Origin: Carpediemonas membranifera
Taxonomy: Eukaryota > Fornicata
Assembly: GCA_019828565.1 (NCBI GenBank)
Contig: JAHDYR010000066.1
Span: forward strand, 558,001-622,000
Reading direction: 5' to 3'
DNA: 64,000 nucleotides
The translations under genes were made by a program, and so were the position numbers. This document shows, piece after piece, positions 32,291 to 44,500 of this stretch (the first letter of the stretch is position 1; every line of letters starts with the position of its first letter). The notes below the pieces were generated by a model, which was not told where the DNA came from, did no database searches, and saw only the letters and a list, made by a program, of their open reading frames with translations.

Positions 32291-34868
32291 CACCCAGCCA
32301 GAGGAGAGGAACATCGACGACACCGCAGTGTCCGAGTTCCTCTCCCTGGCGGGCGTCGAAGGCGGGGAAGGGGAGAGAGCTGAGCCAGAGACCGGGCACG
32401 AAGCCCGTGGTGACTCAGCCAACCCTCCCCTTCGCCCGCCGCCGCAGGCAAGCCAAGGCCCTGAACCACGTACATTTGTGTACACAGGACCTCCTGGCGC
32501 TCTTAACCAGATCACGGAGGCGCACCCTGGGCCAGCATCATCCACGCCTACCCAGGGGTGGCTGAGCCTTGCCAAGCTGGATCGACTCCGGCATAGGTTC
32601 ACCGCAAACATCCCGACCCACCTGGTCGAGTCTCATTGGGGCTCGGCCGAGCAGGTAAGGTCCACACTCACGACAGCAGTCCGGGTCGGAGAAGTGTCCG
32701 GCGGGCAGAATGGCGTCCACAGGATGTCACGTGAACGCTGGACACAGCTTCTCGAGGGCCTCTTCGCGGACGAGCCGGACAGGCGGCCACCCTACAGCTT
32801 CCCCAAAGGGTTCAGGCAGTTCACGCCGAGGTTTGTGTTCTTCATGAGAGAGGCATGCGGTCTTCCGCCGGACCCTAGTGCTGAGGCCCCGCCCCATGCC
32901 GGGCCCAGCCAGCCCCCACGGAGACCGAGAGCAGCGCTCCTGCCCCTGCCGCCGGCCGACCCTCTCGCGGGCGACCTGCCGATCGAGCTGTCATATCTGC
33001 CTCACCCCGCGGAAGCCGGACGCATCGGCCGGGCGAAGCCCTCACGGAAGGCTGCCGCGGGATTCGTGAACGGGCTGATCCGGCTGCTCGTGACCCTGGC
33101 GAACGCGCCGCAGAACCGGAAGCGGGAGGCGCTAGCCGCCGTCCTTCGGCACGCGCGGACAGTATATCGCCCTGGGAAGAAGGGGATCTCCCTCCGCACC
33201 CGCTCCCCAGAGCGAGCTGCATACTCGAAGGCCGCCGCCGGGTATTACTCCAGCGCCATGAAGGTCCTGCTCTCTGAGGAGATGACACTCACGCCGGGTC
33301 AGATCGACCAGAAGCTGGAGGAGATGCAGGCCGCCCCGCTGAGAGATCCCCAGACGCCGGCTCTCACACGCCGCGCCGACGCGCTCACGTCCTTTGAGGT
33401 CACCTTCGAGGCCGTAGACGAGGCGCTGGGGAAGATGAGAGCGGACTCGGCCCCCGGCCCATCCGGGCTGAGCTTCTTGCATCTGAAACTCGCTCATCGA
33501 CTCCGGAAGGGCCAGTTGGTGCAGGCACTCCTGCCCCTTGTGCGCGACATCATTGCCGGCGAGGAGTACACGGGTATCCTCGCTCACGCACGGCTCATCG
33601 CACTGCCGAAGGGCGAAGATCGGGTCAGACCCATCGCCATGGGCGAGGCGCTCCGGCGCCTGGCCGCGAAGGTCCTCGCCTCGGCCGTCTCGTCGCGTCT
33701 CCGTAATGACGGCGTCTGCCCTGAGCAGTACGGGCTCGGCGAGAGCTGCGGCCTGGACGTTATGACCGCGAAAATTGCGGAAGCGTACGACGAAGGGCTC
33801 AAGGTCTGTGCTGTTGACATGACTAACGCCTACGGAACCGTGTCCCGCGCCCACCTCCGTGTGGTGCTCGAGGCGCACGCCCCAGCCGCCCTCCCCTATT
33901 TCTCCACCATGTATGGCGAGGGCAAGCTGCTGACCCCGACCGGGCACGTCATAGCCAGCCGAGAGGGCATCCACCAGGGGGACCCCCTGTCCCCAGCCCT
34001 CTTCACGCTGGCTATGACGCCCCTCCTCGGCAGCCTCCGGTCGCAACTTCCCAGTACGACCATCCTCGGCTACCAGGACGACGTGTACGGGCTGCTGCCC
34101 CGGCAGGCAGACCAGCGGACGATCGATACATTCTACGCGCGTGTGGAGGCGGCGTGTGGAGCCGTCGGTATGCGGGTGAACCGACTGAAGTGCCTCGTCC
34201 TGGCGAAGACGGGGACACTGGGCCAAAAAAGCGGACGGGTGCTCGGTATCCCCGTAGGCGACGACGCGGGCGTTGCCAACGCTGTGGACGCGGCCTTCTC
34301 GCGCATGGAGGACGCGCTCGTGCGGGTGGCCGAGATGACCGAGGCAGTGGGGCCGAAAGCGGCCTCGGTGGCGGTCAATCTGATCAGGTCTTGCGTTCTT
34401 CCGATGCCTTCGGCAATCTTTCGCAACGTGAGCCCGATTGGCCACGAATGCCGCACAAAAAGCCTGGAGCGGAAGCTGAGAGCTGCCATCGCACGCATCC
34501 TTCAGGTATCCGACGTCACAAAGATACCCGAAGAGCGTCTAGCGCTCGATTTCGCCGACTACGGGCTCCGTATCCCTCTTCCGTCGCTCATCTGGAAGTG
34601 TGCATTTTTGGGCGCAGCCCACCAGCTGCACGCCCTAGGCATCACCCGGGACATGGAGGCGGCGCTGTTCTCTCCAGAAGAGTGCCAGGAGTGGCCCAAA
34701 ACCATCCAGGAACTGTTTAGCATCGAGGCTGAAAAGCCGCAGAAGACACTCACTACGATGCTTGCAAAAGCCTGGACGGCCAAGTACCGCCCCAAGACAC
34801 CCGCCGACTTCGGCCTAGACCCCGAGGAGGTCTCCCAGGGCCTCTCTGACTGCAGCTCCCTCGAGGCC
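32250..34868 (+). CDS. Family-A RT ORF: central domain and reverse transcriptase
   Basis: This frame makes the catalytic part of the family-A retrotransposon protein. It begins at the linker end, passes the acidic ERNIDD block and the central domain, then a basic segment (AGRIGRAKPSRKAAAGF, YRPGKKGISLRTRSPERAAY) and the RT. The RT opens with ADSAPGPSGLSFLHLKLA and has LIALPKGEDRVRPIAMG, VDMTNAYGTV (motif A Asp), HQGDPLSPALF (B), YQDDVY (C, two catalytic Asp) and MRVNRLKCLVL (D). The RT thumb continues to KPQKTLTTMLAKAW. The open frame runs on to 35198, but after about 34868 it is no longer the conserved frame. Start codon not definable, since the true start is upstream at 31329. Confidence 0.85.
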
Positions 34869-34941
34869 CCCCGCCGCCGGACTCCTCCGCAAAGAAGCCG
34901 CGCTGAGCCCCCTCGACCTCGAGCAGACCTCCTGCGACAGC

Positions 34942-35589
34942 GTGTTCGTCCCCGTCACCCGGGCGCACCTCAACATCGCCCCATTCCGCGAGATGCCGGT
35001 CACCTGCCCCCTCTGTGGCCAGCAGGACATCACGTGGCGCCACGCCCTCGGCTGCTCCTACCTGAAGGATGGCGCGACCAACGCACGCCACGACAGCATC
35101 AAGATGGCTGTGCACGATCTCGTGACCCAGGACGACCTCCGCGGGCGCCCCATCCCCCACTGCAAGCCCGAGTTCGATCTGCTCGACACCCACCCTAGGT
35201 TCCGCGTCACGAGCGCCGACGCCCCCACACACAAGCGGGCTGACCTCAAGGTCTGGGGCGAGCGCGACGTGGTCGGAAACGTCGTCCACGACGACGTCTA
35301 CGTCGACTTCTACTGCGGTCTTCACCCCCGCGACGCCGAGACCGAGAAGACCCGGGAGTACGCCAACTGGGACGTCACCTTCCTGGTCGCCGCCACCACC
35401 GTCGGCGGCGCCACGGAGTCCCGCCTGACCGCGGACTGGGCGGTGCAGTTTTGCGACGCCATTGCACGGCCGCACCTGGCGGGAACCATGCGCGACACGG
35501 CCTTCCTGAAGGCCTGGGAGGGCAACCTCAGCATCTGGAGTGACTATGTCAGCCAGTGCAAGGCCCGCTGGGCCGAGCTCAACCTATAA
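34942..35589 (+). CDS. Family-A CCHC knuckle and restriction-like endonuclease
   Basis: C-terminal part of the unit 3 protein after the frameshift. It holds CPLCGQQDITWRHALGC (C-x2-C-x8-H-x3-C) and the endonuclease region KRADLKVWGERDVVGN followed by VYVDFYCGLHPRD. A CCHC knuckle after the RT followed by a PD-(D/E)xK-like nuclease is the layout of R2, CRE and Giardia Genie elements. It would nick the chromosomal target to prime reverse transcription. The Asp residues in RADL and VYVD are the likely catalytic pair (inference). Confidence 0.8.
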   Translation: MFVPVTRAHLNIAPFREMPVTCPLCGQQDITWRHALGCSYLKDGATNARHDSIKMAVHDLVTQDDLRGRPIPHCKPEFDLLDTHPRFRVTSADAPTHKRADLKVWGERDVVGNVVHDDVYVDFYCGLHPRDAETEKTREYANWDVTFLVAATTVGGATESRLTADWAVQFCDAIARPHLAGTMRDTAFLKAWEGNLSIWSDYVSQCKARWAELNL

Positions 35590-35787
35590 CCAGGTCCCTG
35601 CACAGAAATCTGGAGTCGCGACTCGGCTGACTTGGCCACTCTAGGCTGCGTCGTCCCCGAGCCCCCCTGCGCCTCCCGCCCCATCGCCGCATCGCATAAC
35701 GCATCCCCTGCCCCTGCGCGAGAGTAGTTGCTCGAAATTCCGCGGAGTCGCGTGTCGTTCGGACAACCTGGGAAAGTAAATTCGGCC
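35590..35787 (+). repeat. Array spacer/leader 4 (198 bp)
   Basis: A-type start, then the common block with the palindrome GAGTCGCGACTC. Confidence 0.9.
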
Positions 35788-36423
35788 ATGGTATCCAGAG
35801 GAAAGTTGCTCGATTCGCCGCCGCAAGGCGACGAATCCTGCCATACATCCGATGAAGGACCTGGTACGTCTATTGACAAGCGATTAGCGCTGTTCGCTGC
35901 TCTTCTGCGGTGGATTAACGATTTCCATCCCTCCAGCTCGAAGAACTCTTGGCCGAAGGATACTGAGGCCTTTATTGAGATCTGCATGAACAAAGAACGT
36001 CTATTGAGCCTTATTTCGGATTACAAGCGTTTCTTCACGGTGAGCAACTTGGTTTGGATAACCAACTACGTTCACGCGGCGACAAATCGCTTCGGCCCCG
36101 GCCACAAGGTGAAAGCTTCCCGCCGCGACGATCACGTCGCAAATGCTGTCGCCATTCTGCACGCTGCAGCCACTGATCAGGCGTTCACATCAACGCTCAC
36201 CATCGAACGTGCGAACGAGGCTCTTGAGCGTATGATCGAGCACGCCATCGACCCAGTGAAAGCGAGAAGGATGAACCTCCTTCAGACTGTCCGAGGCCCT
36301 CAGAGGACGACGTCTGTAACCGCCTTGGTGAAGCGGGTCCAGCATGCGCCCCGCCCAGCCAGCCCACCGAATGCGGGCATCGCCCGCGAGTATGCGAGGG
36401 CCGATGCCTTCGCCCGACGCCAG

Positions 36424-37027
36424 GGAGACCGGCCCCCGAGCCCCACCCCTGCCGATACTGCCCTCACCGACTCCGCTGTCGCCCTAACTGGGCCGCAGCC
36501 CGCAGCCGCCCCGCAGGGTGACAGGCCCCCGAGCCCCACCCCCGCCGATGCTGCCCTCACCGACTCCGCTGTCGCCCTAACTGGGCCGCAGCCCGCAGCC
36601 GCCCCGCAGGGTGACAGGCCCCCGAGCCCCACCCCCGCCGATGCTGCCCTCACCGACTCCGCTGTCGCCCTAACTGGGCCGCAGCCTGCAGCCACACAGC
36701 AGGGTGACCGGCCCCCGAGCCCCCACCCCCGCCGATGCTGCCCCCACCGACTCCGCTGCCGCCCTAACTGGGCCGCAGCCTGCAGCCACACAGCAGGGTG
36801 ACCGGCCCCCGAGCCCCACCCCCGCCGATGCTGCCCCCCACCGACTCCGCTGCCGCCCTAACTGGGCCGCAGCCCGCAGCCGCCCCGCAGGGTGACCGGC
36901 CCCCGAGCCCCACCCCCTGCCGATGCTGCCCCCCACCGACTCCGCTGCCGCCCTAACTGGGCCGCAGCCCGCAACCGCCCCGCAGGGTGACAGGCCCACG
37001 CGCCAGACCCCCGCCCAGGTTGCCCCC
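36424..37027 (+). repeat. 93-bp VNTR linker, unit 4 (~6.5 copies)
   Basis: The first three copies are perfectly in frame as 31-residue repeats (GDRPPSPTPADAALTDSAVA...). Later copies have extra C bases. The last half-copy leads into TQPEERNIDD. Confidence 0.88.
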
Positions 37028-38146
37028 ACCCAGCCAGAGGAGAGGAACATCGACGACACCGCAGTGTCCGAGTTCCTCTCCCTGGCGGGCGTCGAAGGCG
37101 GGGAAGGGGAGAGAGCTGAGCCAGAGACCGGGCACGAAGCCCGTGGTGACTCAGCCAACCCTCCCCTTCGCCCGCCGCCGCAGGCAAGCCAAGGCCCTGA
37201 ACCACGTACATTTGTGTACACAGGCCCTCCTGGCGCTCTTAACCAGATCACGGAGGCGCACCCTGGGCCAGCATCATCCACGCCTACCCAGGGGTGGCTG
37301 AGCCTTGCCAAGCTGGATCGACTCCGGCATAGGTTCACCGCAAACATCCCGACCCACCTGGTCGAGTCTCATTGGGGCTCGGCCGAGCAGGTAAGGTCCA
37401 CACTCACGACAGCAGTCCGGGTCGGAGAAGTGTCCGGCGGGCAGAATGGCGTCCACAGGATGTCACGTGAACGCTGGACACAGCTTCTGGAAGGCATTTT
37501 CGCTGACGAGCCGGACAGGCGGCCACCCTACAGCTTCCCCAAAGGGTTCAGGCAGTTCACGCCGAGGTTTGTGTTCTTCATGAGAGAGGCATGCGGTCTT
37601 CCGCCGGACCCTAGTGCTGAGGCCCCGCCCCATGCCGGGCCCAGCCAGCCCCCACGGAGACCGAGAGCAGCGCTCCTGCCCCTGCCGCCGGCCGACCCTC
37701 TCGCGGGCGACCTGCCGATCGAGCTGTCATATCTGCCTCACCCCGCGGAAGCCGGACGCATCGGCCGGGCGAAGCCCTCACGGAAGGCTGCCGCGGGATT
37801 CGTGAACGGGCTGATCCGGCTGCTCGTGACCCTGGCGAACGCGCCGCAGAACCGGAAGCGGGAGGCGCTAGCCGCCGTCCTTCGGCACGCGCGGACAGTA
37901 TATCGCCCTGGGAAGAAGGGGATCTCCCTCCGCACCCGCTCCCCAGAGCGAGCTGCATACTCGAAGGCCGCCGCCGGGTATTACTCCAGCGCCATGAAGG
38001 TCCTGCTCTCTGAGGAGATGACACTCACGCCGGGTCAGATCGACCAGAAGCTGGAGGAGATGCAGGCCGCCCCGCTGAGAGATCCCCAGACGCCGGCTCT
38101 CACACGCCGCGCCGACGCGCTCACGTCCTTTGAGGTCACCTTCGAG
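36923..38146 (+). CDS. Family-A central domain ORF, unit 4
   Basis: Open frame from the last linker repeat through the acidic ERNIDD block and the central domain to the start of the RT region (QIDQKLEEMQAAPL, ADALTSFEVTFE). It is then shifted by an extra G. It is nearly identical to the same part of units 1, 3 and 6. Confidence 0.7.
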
Positions 38147-38148
38147 GG

Positions 38149-38965
38149 CCGTAGACGAGGCGCTGGGGAAGATGAGAGCGGACTCGGCCCCCGGCCCATC
38201 CGGGCTGAGCTTCTTGCATCTGAAACTCGCTCATCGACTCCGGAAGGGCCAGTTGGTGCAGGCACTCCTGCCCCTTGTGCGCGACATCATTGCCGGCGAG
38301 GAGTACACGGGTATCCTCGCTCACGCACGGCTCATCGCACTGCCGAAGGGCGAAGATCGGGTCAGACCCATCGCCATGGGCGAGGCGCTCCGGCGCCTGG
38401 CCGCGAAGGTCCTCGCCTCGGCCGCCTCGTCGCGTCTCCGTAATGACGGCGTCTGCCCTGAGCAGTACGGGCTCGGCGAGAGCTGCGGCCTGGACGTTAT
38501 GACCGCGAAAATTGCGGAAGCGTACGACGAAGGGCTCAAGGTCTGTGCTGTTGACATGACTAACGCCTACGGAACCGTGTCCCGCGCCCACCTCCGTGTG
38601 GTGCTCGAGGCGCACGCCCCAGCCGCCCTCCCCTATTTCTCCACCATGTATGGCGAGGGCAAGCTGCTGACCCCGACCGGGCACGTCATAGCCAGCCGAG
38701 AGGGCATCCACCAGGGGGACCCCCTGTCCCCAGCCCTCTTCACGCTGGCTATGACGCCCCTCCTCGGCAGCCTCCGGTCGCAACTTCCCAGTACGACCAT
38801 CCTCGGCTACCAGGACGACGTGTACGGGCTGCTGCCCCGGCAGGCAGACCAGCGGACGATCGATACATTCTACGCGCGTGTGGAGGCGGCGTGTGGAGCC
38901 GTCGGTATGCGGGTGAACCGACTGAAGTGCCTCGTCCTGGCGAAGACGGGGACACTGGGCCAAAA
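38149..38965 (+). CDS. Family-A reverse transcriptase ORF, unit 4
   Basis: Contains ADSAPGPSGLSFLHLKLA, VDMTNAYGTV, HQGDPLSPALF and YQDDVY, so all RT catalytic residues are present. It is closed by the five-A run near 38963, after which the thumb continues in another frame from about 38966 to 39570. Confidence 0.8.
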
Positions 38966-40326
38966 AGCGGACGGGTGCTCGGTATCCCCGTAGGCGACGA
39001 CGCGGGCGTTGCCAACGCTGTGGACGCGGCCTTCTCGCGCATGGAGGACGCGCTCGTGCGGGTGGCCGAGATGACCGAGGCAGTGGGGCCGAAAGCGGCC
39101 TCGGTGGCGGTCAATCTGATCAGGTCTTGCGTTCTTCCGATGCCTTCGGCAATCTTTCGCAACGTGAGCCCGATTGGCCACGAATGCCGCACAAAAAGCC
39201 TGGAGCGGAAGCTGAGAGCTGCCATCGCACGCATCCTTCAGGTATCCGACGTCACAAAGATACCCGAAGAGCGTCTAGCGCTCGATTTCGCCGACTACGG
39301 GCTCCGTATCCCTCTTCCGTCGCTCATCTGGAAGTGTGCATTTTTGGGCGCAGCCCACCAGCTGCACGCCCTAGGCATCACCCGGGACATGGAGGCGGCG
39401 CTGTTCTCTCCAGAAGAGTGCCAGGAGTGGCCCAAAACCATCCAGGAACTGTTTAGCATCGAGGCTGAAAAGCCGCAGAAGACACTCACTACGATGCTTG
39501 CAAAAGCCTGGACGGCCAAGTACCGCCCCAAGACACCCGCCGACTTCGGCCTAGACCCCGAGGAGGTCTCCCCAGGGCCTCTCTGACTGCAGCTCCCTCG
39601 AGGCCCCCGCCGCCGGACTCCTCCGCAAAGAAGCCGCGCTGAGCCCCCTCGACCTCGAGCAGACCTCCTGCGACAGCGTGTTCGTCCCCGTCACCCGGGC
39701 GCACCTCAACATCGCCCCATTCCGCGAGATGCCGGTCACCTGCCCCCTCTGTGGCCAGCAGGACATCACGTGGCGCCACGCCCTCGGCTGCTCCTACCTG
39801 AAGGATGGCGCGACCAACGCACGCCACGACAGCATCAAGATGGCTGTGCACGATCTCGTGACCCAGGACGACCTCCGCGGGCGCCCCATCCCCCACTGCA
39901 AGCCCGAGTTCGATCTGCTCGACACCCACCCTAGGTTCCGCGTCACGAGCGCCGACGCCCCCACACACAAGCGGGCTGACCTCAAGGTCTGGGGCGAGCG
40001 CGACGTGGTCGGAAACGTCGTCCACGACGACGTCTACGTCGACTTCTACTGCGGTCTTCACCCCCGCGACGCCGAGACCGAGAAGACCCGGGAGTACGCC
40101 AACTGGGACGTCACCTTCCTGGTCGCCGCCACCACCGTCGGCGGCGCCACGGAGTCCCGCCTGACCGCGGACTGGGCGGTGCAGTTTTTGCGACGCCATT
40201 GCACGGCCGCACCTGGCGGGAACCATGCGCGACACGGCCTTCCTGAAGGCCTGGGAGGGCAACCTCAGCATCTGGAGTGACTATGTCAGCCAGTGCAAGG
40301 CCCGCTGGGCCGAGCTCAACCTATAA

Positions 40327-40526
40327 CCAGGTCCCTGCACAGAAATCTGGAGTCGCGACTCGGCTGACTTGGCCACTCTAGGCTGCGTCGTCCCCGAGCC
40401 CCCCTGCGCCTCCCGCCCCATCGCCGCATCGCATAACGCATCCCCTGCCCCTGCGCGAGAGTAGTTGCTCGAAATTCCGCGGAGTCGCGTGTCGTTCGGA
40501 CAACCCCTGGGAAAGTAAATTCGGCC
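40327..40526 (+). repeat. Array spacer/leader 5 (200 bp)
   Basis: A-type start, then the common block, with two extra C after ACAAC. Confidence 0.9.
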
Positions 40527-41470
40527 ATGGTATCCAGAGGAAAGTTGCTCGATTCGCCGCCGCAAGGCGACGAATCCTGCCATACATCCGATGAAGGACC
40601 TGGTACGTCTATTGACAAGCGATTAGCGCTGTTCGCTGCTCTTCTGCGCGTAATGGACGAAATTCGTCAGCACTGCCCGAAAGGCTCGTGGCCGAAGAAC
40701 GCTGAGGCCTTCATCGAGGTTTGTATGAACAAAGATCGTTTATTGCGCCTTGTGACGGACAACAAACGCTTCTTCACGATCAACAACCTTTCTTTGATCA
40801 CGGACTACGTTCATGCGGCCACAAACCGCTTCGGGCCAGGCCATAAGCCGAAGGCATCCCGCCGTGATGACCACATCGCCAATGCCACTTCACTTCTCCA
40901 CGCCGCAGCCACCAACCAGGTGTTCACTGCTACGATCTCGATTGATCGTGCCAACGAGGCCCTCGAGCGCGTGATACGGGGCAGAAGGACCGATGAGCAG
41001 CTCATGAGGGAGCACCCTCGTCCGCTCCGCCCGTCCGAGATCGCCGCTCGCCGCGCCAAGACCGGGCGTCAGTCATACGCCCAACTGATCAGCCGTGTCG
41101 AGGAGGCCCGCCCGGCAAGCCCTGCGCGAGACCGCACTGCCTTCCTCGAGGCAGAAGCATACGCGTGTCGCGTAGCTGCTGGCCGCGCAGACCGTCAACA
41201 GCAGGGTGATAGGCCCCCGAGCCCCACCCCTGCCGATGCTGCCCCCACCGACTCCGCTGCCGCCCTAACTGGGCCGCAGCCCGCAGCCGCCCAGCGGGAT
41301 GACCGGTCTACCGACACCACCCCTGCCGATGCTGCCCCCACCGACTCCGCTGCCGCCCTAACTGGGCCGCAGCCCGCAGCCGCCCAGCGGGATGACCGGT
41401 CTACCGACCCCACCCCTGCCCAGGCTGCCCCCACCGACTCCGCTGCCGCCCTAACTGGGCCGCAGTCCCG
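40527..41470 (+). CDS. Family-B retrotransposon N-terminal ORF, unit 5
   Basis: About 315 codons: leader peptide, type-2 N-terminal domain (NKRFFTINNLSLITDYVHAA), an Arg-rich segment (EIAARRAKTGRQSYAQLI) and three linker repeats. The N-terminal domain has no recognisable zinc finger. Residues conserved between types 1 and 2 (SWPK, AFIE.CMNK, KRFFT, YVHAATNRFGPGHK.KASRRDDH) mark it as a real folded domain. The basic, aromatic character would suit nucleic-acid binding, but this is only an inference. Confidence 0.75.
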
Positions 41471-41526
41471 CAGCCGCCCCGCAGGGAGACCGGCCCACGC
41501 GCCAGACCCCCGCCCAGGTTGCCCCC
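41204..41526 (+). repeat. 93-bp VNTR linker, unit 5 (~3.5 copies)
   Basis: Type-2 units use a variant repeat in which RDDRSTDTTPADAAPTDSA alternates with the GDRPPSPTP form. Confidence 0.85.
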
Positions 41527-41562
41527 ACCCAGCCAGAGGAGAGGAACATCGACGACACCGCA

Positions 41563-44500
41563 GTGTCCGAGTTCCTCTCCCTGGCGGGCGTCGAAGGCGG
41601 GGAAGGGGAGAGAGCTGAGCCAGAGACCGAGCACGAAGCCCGTGGTGACTCAGCCAACTCCCCCCTTCGCCCGCCGCCGCAGGTTGACCCCGCCCACCGG
41701 CTCACAGGGTGGCTCGACCGCACGACCATCGACGCTGTTCGCCGCAGCTTTGACGCACATGTACCGCGGGAAGACAGAGACATGTGGTCGACCAACGACC
41801 AGGTCGTCGCGACGCTGACGTCTGTCGACGCCGTCCGCTGGCTCTCCAGGGGGCAGAACGGGCAGAACCGCATGTCCAGAGCACGCTGGACGGCTCTCCT
41901 CGAGCAGGTCTTTGCGGCTCACCCGAGGAACCGGCCTTCGTATGCGTTCCCGCAAGGCCTGAAGTCGTTCGCACCCAGGTTCGTGGCGTTCATGAGGGAA
42001 GGGTTGGGTATGCCAGTCGACCCCGCTCTCCCAGCTGTCCCGCAGCCAAGGACGGCCCAGCCAGCCAGAAGAAGGCTCACTGCTCCCCGCCCGCAGCCGG
42101 AGACCATCCTTCCAGAGCTCCCAGAGGACCTCAAGTTCCTCCCCTCCCCGACGGAGGCCGGCAGGATTGGGAAGTCGAAGCCTTCAAGGAAGGGTGCGGT
42201 CTCATTCGTGAAGGGTCTCATCAACCTGTTGGAGGCCCTGAACGAGGTGCCTGCCCAGCAGAAACGGCGTGGCCTTATTGCCATCATGACCCATGGTCAG
42301 ACGGTGTACAAGCCCGCCAAGAAGCAGGTGACACTGCGGACCCGGACCAAGGAGCGCTCGGCCTTCACCAAGGCCTCGGCCGGCTACTACTCCAGTGGCC
42401 TGAAGATCCTCCTGTCTGAGGACATGGACCTCAGCCCGACCGAGGTTGACGAGAAGCTGGTGGAGCTGCAGGCCGAGCCAATGGCAGACCCACGTCTCTT
42501 CCACCCACAGCAACGGGCGGGTGCGCTGGAGTCATATGAGGTCACCCCGGAGTCTGTGACATGGGCCCTGGACAGGCTCAAAGCAGACTCGGCACCGGGA
42601 CCCTCGGGCCTGAGTTTCCTTCACTTGAAGCTGGCCTACCGCCTACGCAAACACAAGTTTGTTGCTGCTGTCACGCCTCTGATCAACGACATCATCAACG
42701 GGGAGCCCTACACTGAGATCCTGTCGCACTCGAGGCTCGTTGCCCTGCCTAAGGGAGACTCCAAGGTCCGGCCCATTGCAATGGGCGAGAGCCTGAGACG
42801 CCTCGCAGGCAAGGTCCTAGCCCACGATGTCGGGCTGAGGATTATTGGCGATGGTGTGTGCGAGGGGCAGTTCGGACTGGGCGAGAGCTGCGGCCTGGAC
42901 TGCATGGGTGACATTCTGAAGGCAGCGTACGCCGGCGGTGCGCAGCTGTGCGCCGTTGACATGTCCAATGCGTACGGAACCGTCAGTCGGCAGCATCTGT
43001 CTGAGGTCGCACAGGCGTGGGCCCCGGTCTTGCTACCGTACCTGCACACGATGTATGCCGGGGGCAAGATGATCACACCAACAGGCCTTGTCATCCCGTC
43101 CCGGGAGGGCATCCAGCAAGGGGACCCCATATCTCCGCTGCTGTTCACCCTGGCGATGAAGCCGGTCCTGGACCAGATCAGAGGTGAGTTCCAGGAGTGC
43201 AGGATGGTCTCCTATCAGGACGATGCTTACTTGATCGCGCCAGCGTCCATGCCGGCCTCACGAGTTGATCGCTTCTACGACCGGATGGCTGAGGTTTGTG
43301 GCCGCATCGGCATGCGCGTGAACACGGCTAAGTGTATGGTGATCAGCGCTGCTGGCTCCCCGGGTGCCATTCAGCGGGTAGTCAACGGTAGAGCCGTTGG
43401 AATCCCTGTTGGTGACGCTCATGGTGAGGCAAGAGCTGTCGATGATGTCTTCTCGGAGATGGAGATGGCGACTGCTCGCGTCGTGGAAATGGTGGAGACT
43501 GTAGGGCCTTCTGCGGCCAGCGTTGCGCTGAATATGATTCGTTCATGCATTCTTGCGATGCCATCCGCAATCTACAGAGCTGTGTCGCCGATTAGGCACG
43601 AAAGCAGGACATCCCGCTTCGAGCAGATGCTTAGCCGCAGCGTAGAGCACATTCTGCAACTAAGAGATGGTCTGGAAGACAAAACTCGTAGAATGGCTCT
43701 CGATTATGGAGATTACGGGCTCCGCATGCCAATCCCATCACTCGTCTGGAAATGCGCATTTTTGGGCACGGAACACCAGCTGCACCAGCTGCTTCCGGAC
43801 CGGTCTGTGCACCTAGACGAGGCCCTGTTTACCGTTGAAGGCGCCGAAGAGTGGCCTAGGACCAAGGACGAACTCTATGAGATGGAGGCCAAAAAGCCTC
43901 AGAAACAACTCACAAAGTACCATAGAGACGCCTGGACAGTCCAGCACCGCCCATCAACGCCGTCTGACTTCAACTTGGACCGCAATGCGGCCACTCAGGC
44001 CCTGAACGACTCCTCCCAGCGCGCTGCCCCGGCGGCTGGAATTCTCCGGCAAGAGGCCGCACTCACCCCAATTGAGCTAGAATCGAAGCCTGTTGGCTCA
44101 ATATTTGTCCCAATTGCCAGGGCACACCTGGATGTCGCCCCGTTCGAAGAGTGGCCCGAGACTTGCCCCCTGTGTCAGGCCCAGCGCTGCACCTGGCAGC
44201 ATGCCCTCTCGTGCCCACACACCAAGGGAACCGCCCACACCGAGCGTCACAACCATGTTAGAGACGCTGTGAGCGCCGTGTTGACCGACGACGACGTTAG
44301 AGGTCGACCCATGGCCCGTTGCCAGGCCGAGGTCGCGCTCACCTCTCGTCACCCCCGCTACCAGCAGGCCGATACCGAAGCGCCCAGACGCAAGGTGGCC
44401 GACCTCATGGTGGCAGGCGAGAGAGACGTGGTCGGGAACCGTGTCCACGAGGAAGTCTATGTCGACTTCGTGGTCAGCCTGCACCCGCGGGAGGCTGAGC

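Larger units (their letters stand above)
31329..35589 (+). mobile_element. Array unit 3, family A
   Basis: Type-1 N-terminal domain and A-type RT, ending WAELNL at TAA 35589. The frame is open from the start to about 31838 (extra C), is disturbed through the linker, and is then open from about 32250 to 34868. There an extra C shifts it, and the last part resumes at 34942-35589. RT motifs: VDMTNAYGTV near 33812, HQGDPLSPALF near 33971, YQDDVY at 34071-34088. It has the six-A run at 34226 that keeps the A frame open, so it is the best guide to the family-A protein. The CCHC knuckle lies near 35008 and the endonuclease near 35233-35310. Confidence 0.9.
35788..40326 (+). mobile_element. Array unit 4, family A, longest linker
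   Basis: Type-1 N-terminal domain, open from ATG 35788 to about 36720 inside the linker. A second open stretch covers 36923 to about 38146, where an extra G near the start of the RT region shifts the frame. RT motifs follow in 38130-38965, up to an A run of five. The next part is open to about 39570 (extra C), then the CCHC and endonuclease to an extra T at about 40189. It ends WAELNL at TAA 40324-40326. It carries the variant LLEGIFADEP (bases near 37487-37507), otherwise seen only in family-C unit 9. It has the most linker repeats in the window. Confidence 0.88.

Noticed and set aside
33132-34445. 437-codon minus-strand open frame opposite the RT
   Set aside because: It recurs in every A unit only because those units are nearly identical; the plus strand carries the RT motifs.
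36424-37027. Regular repeats resembling a CRISPR array
   Set aside because: The 93-bp repeats are directly tandem without unique spacers, are in frame within a coding region, and the genome is eukaryotic.
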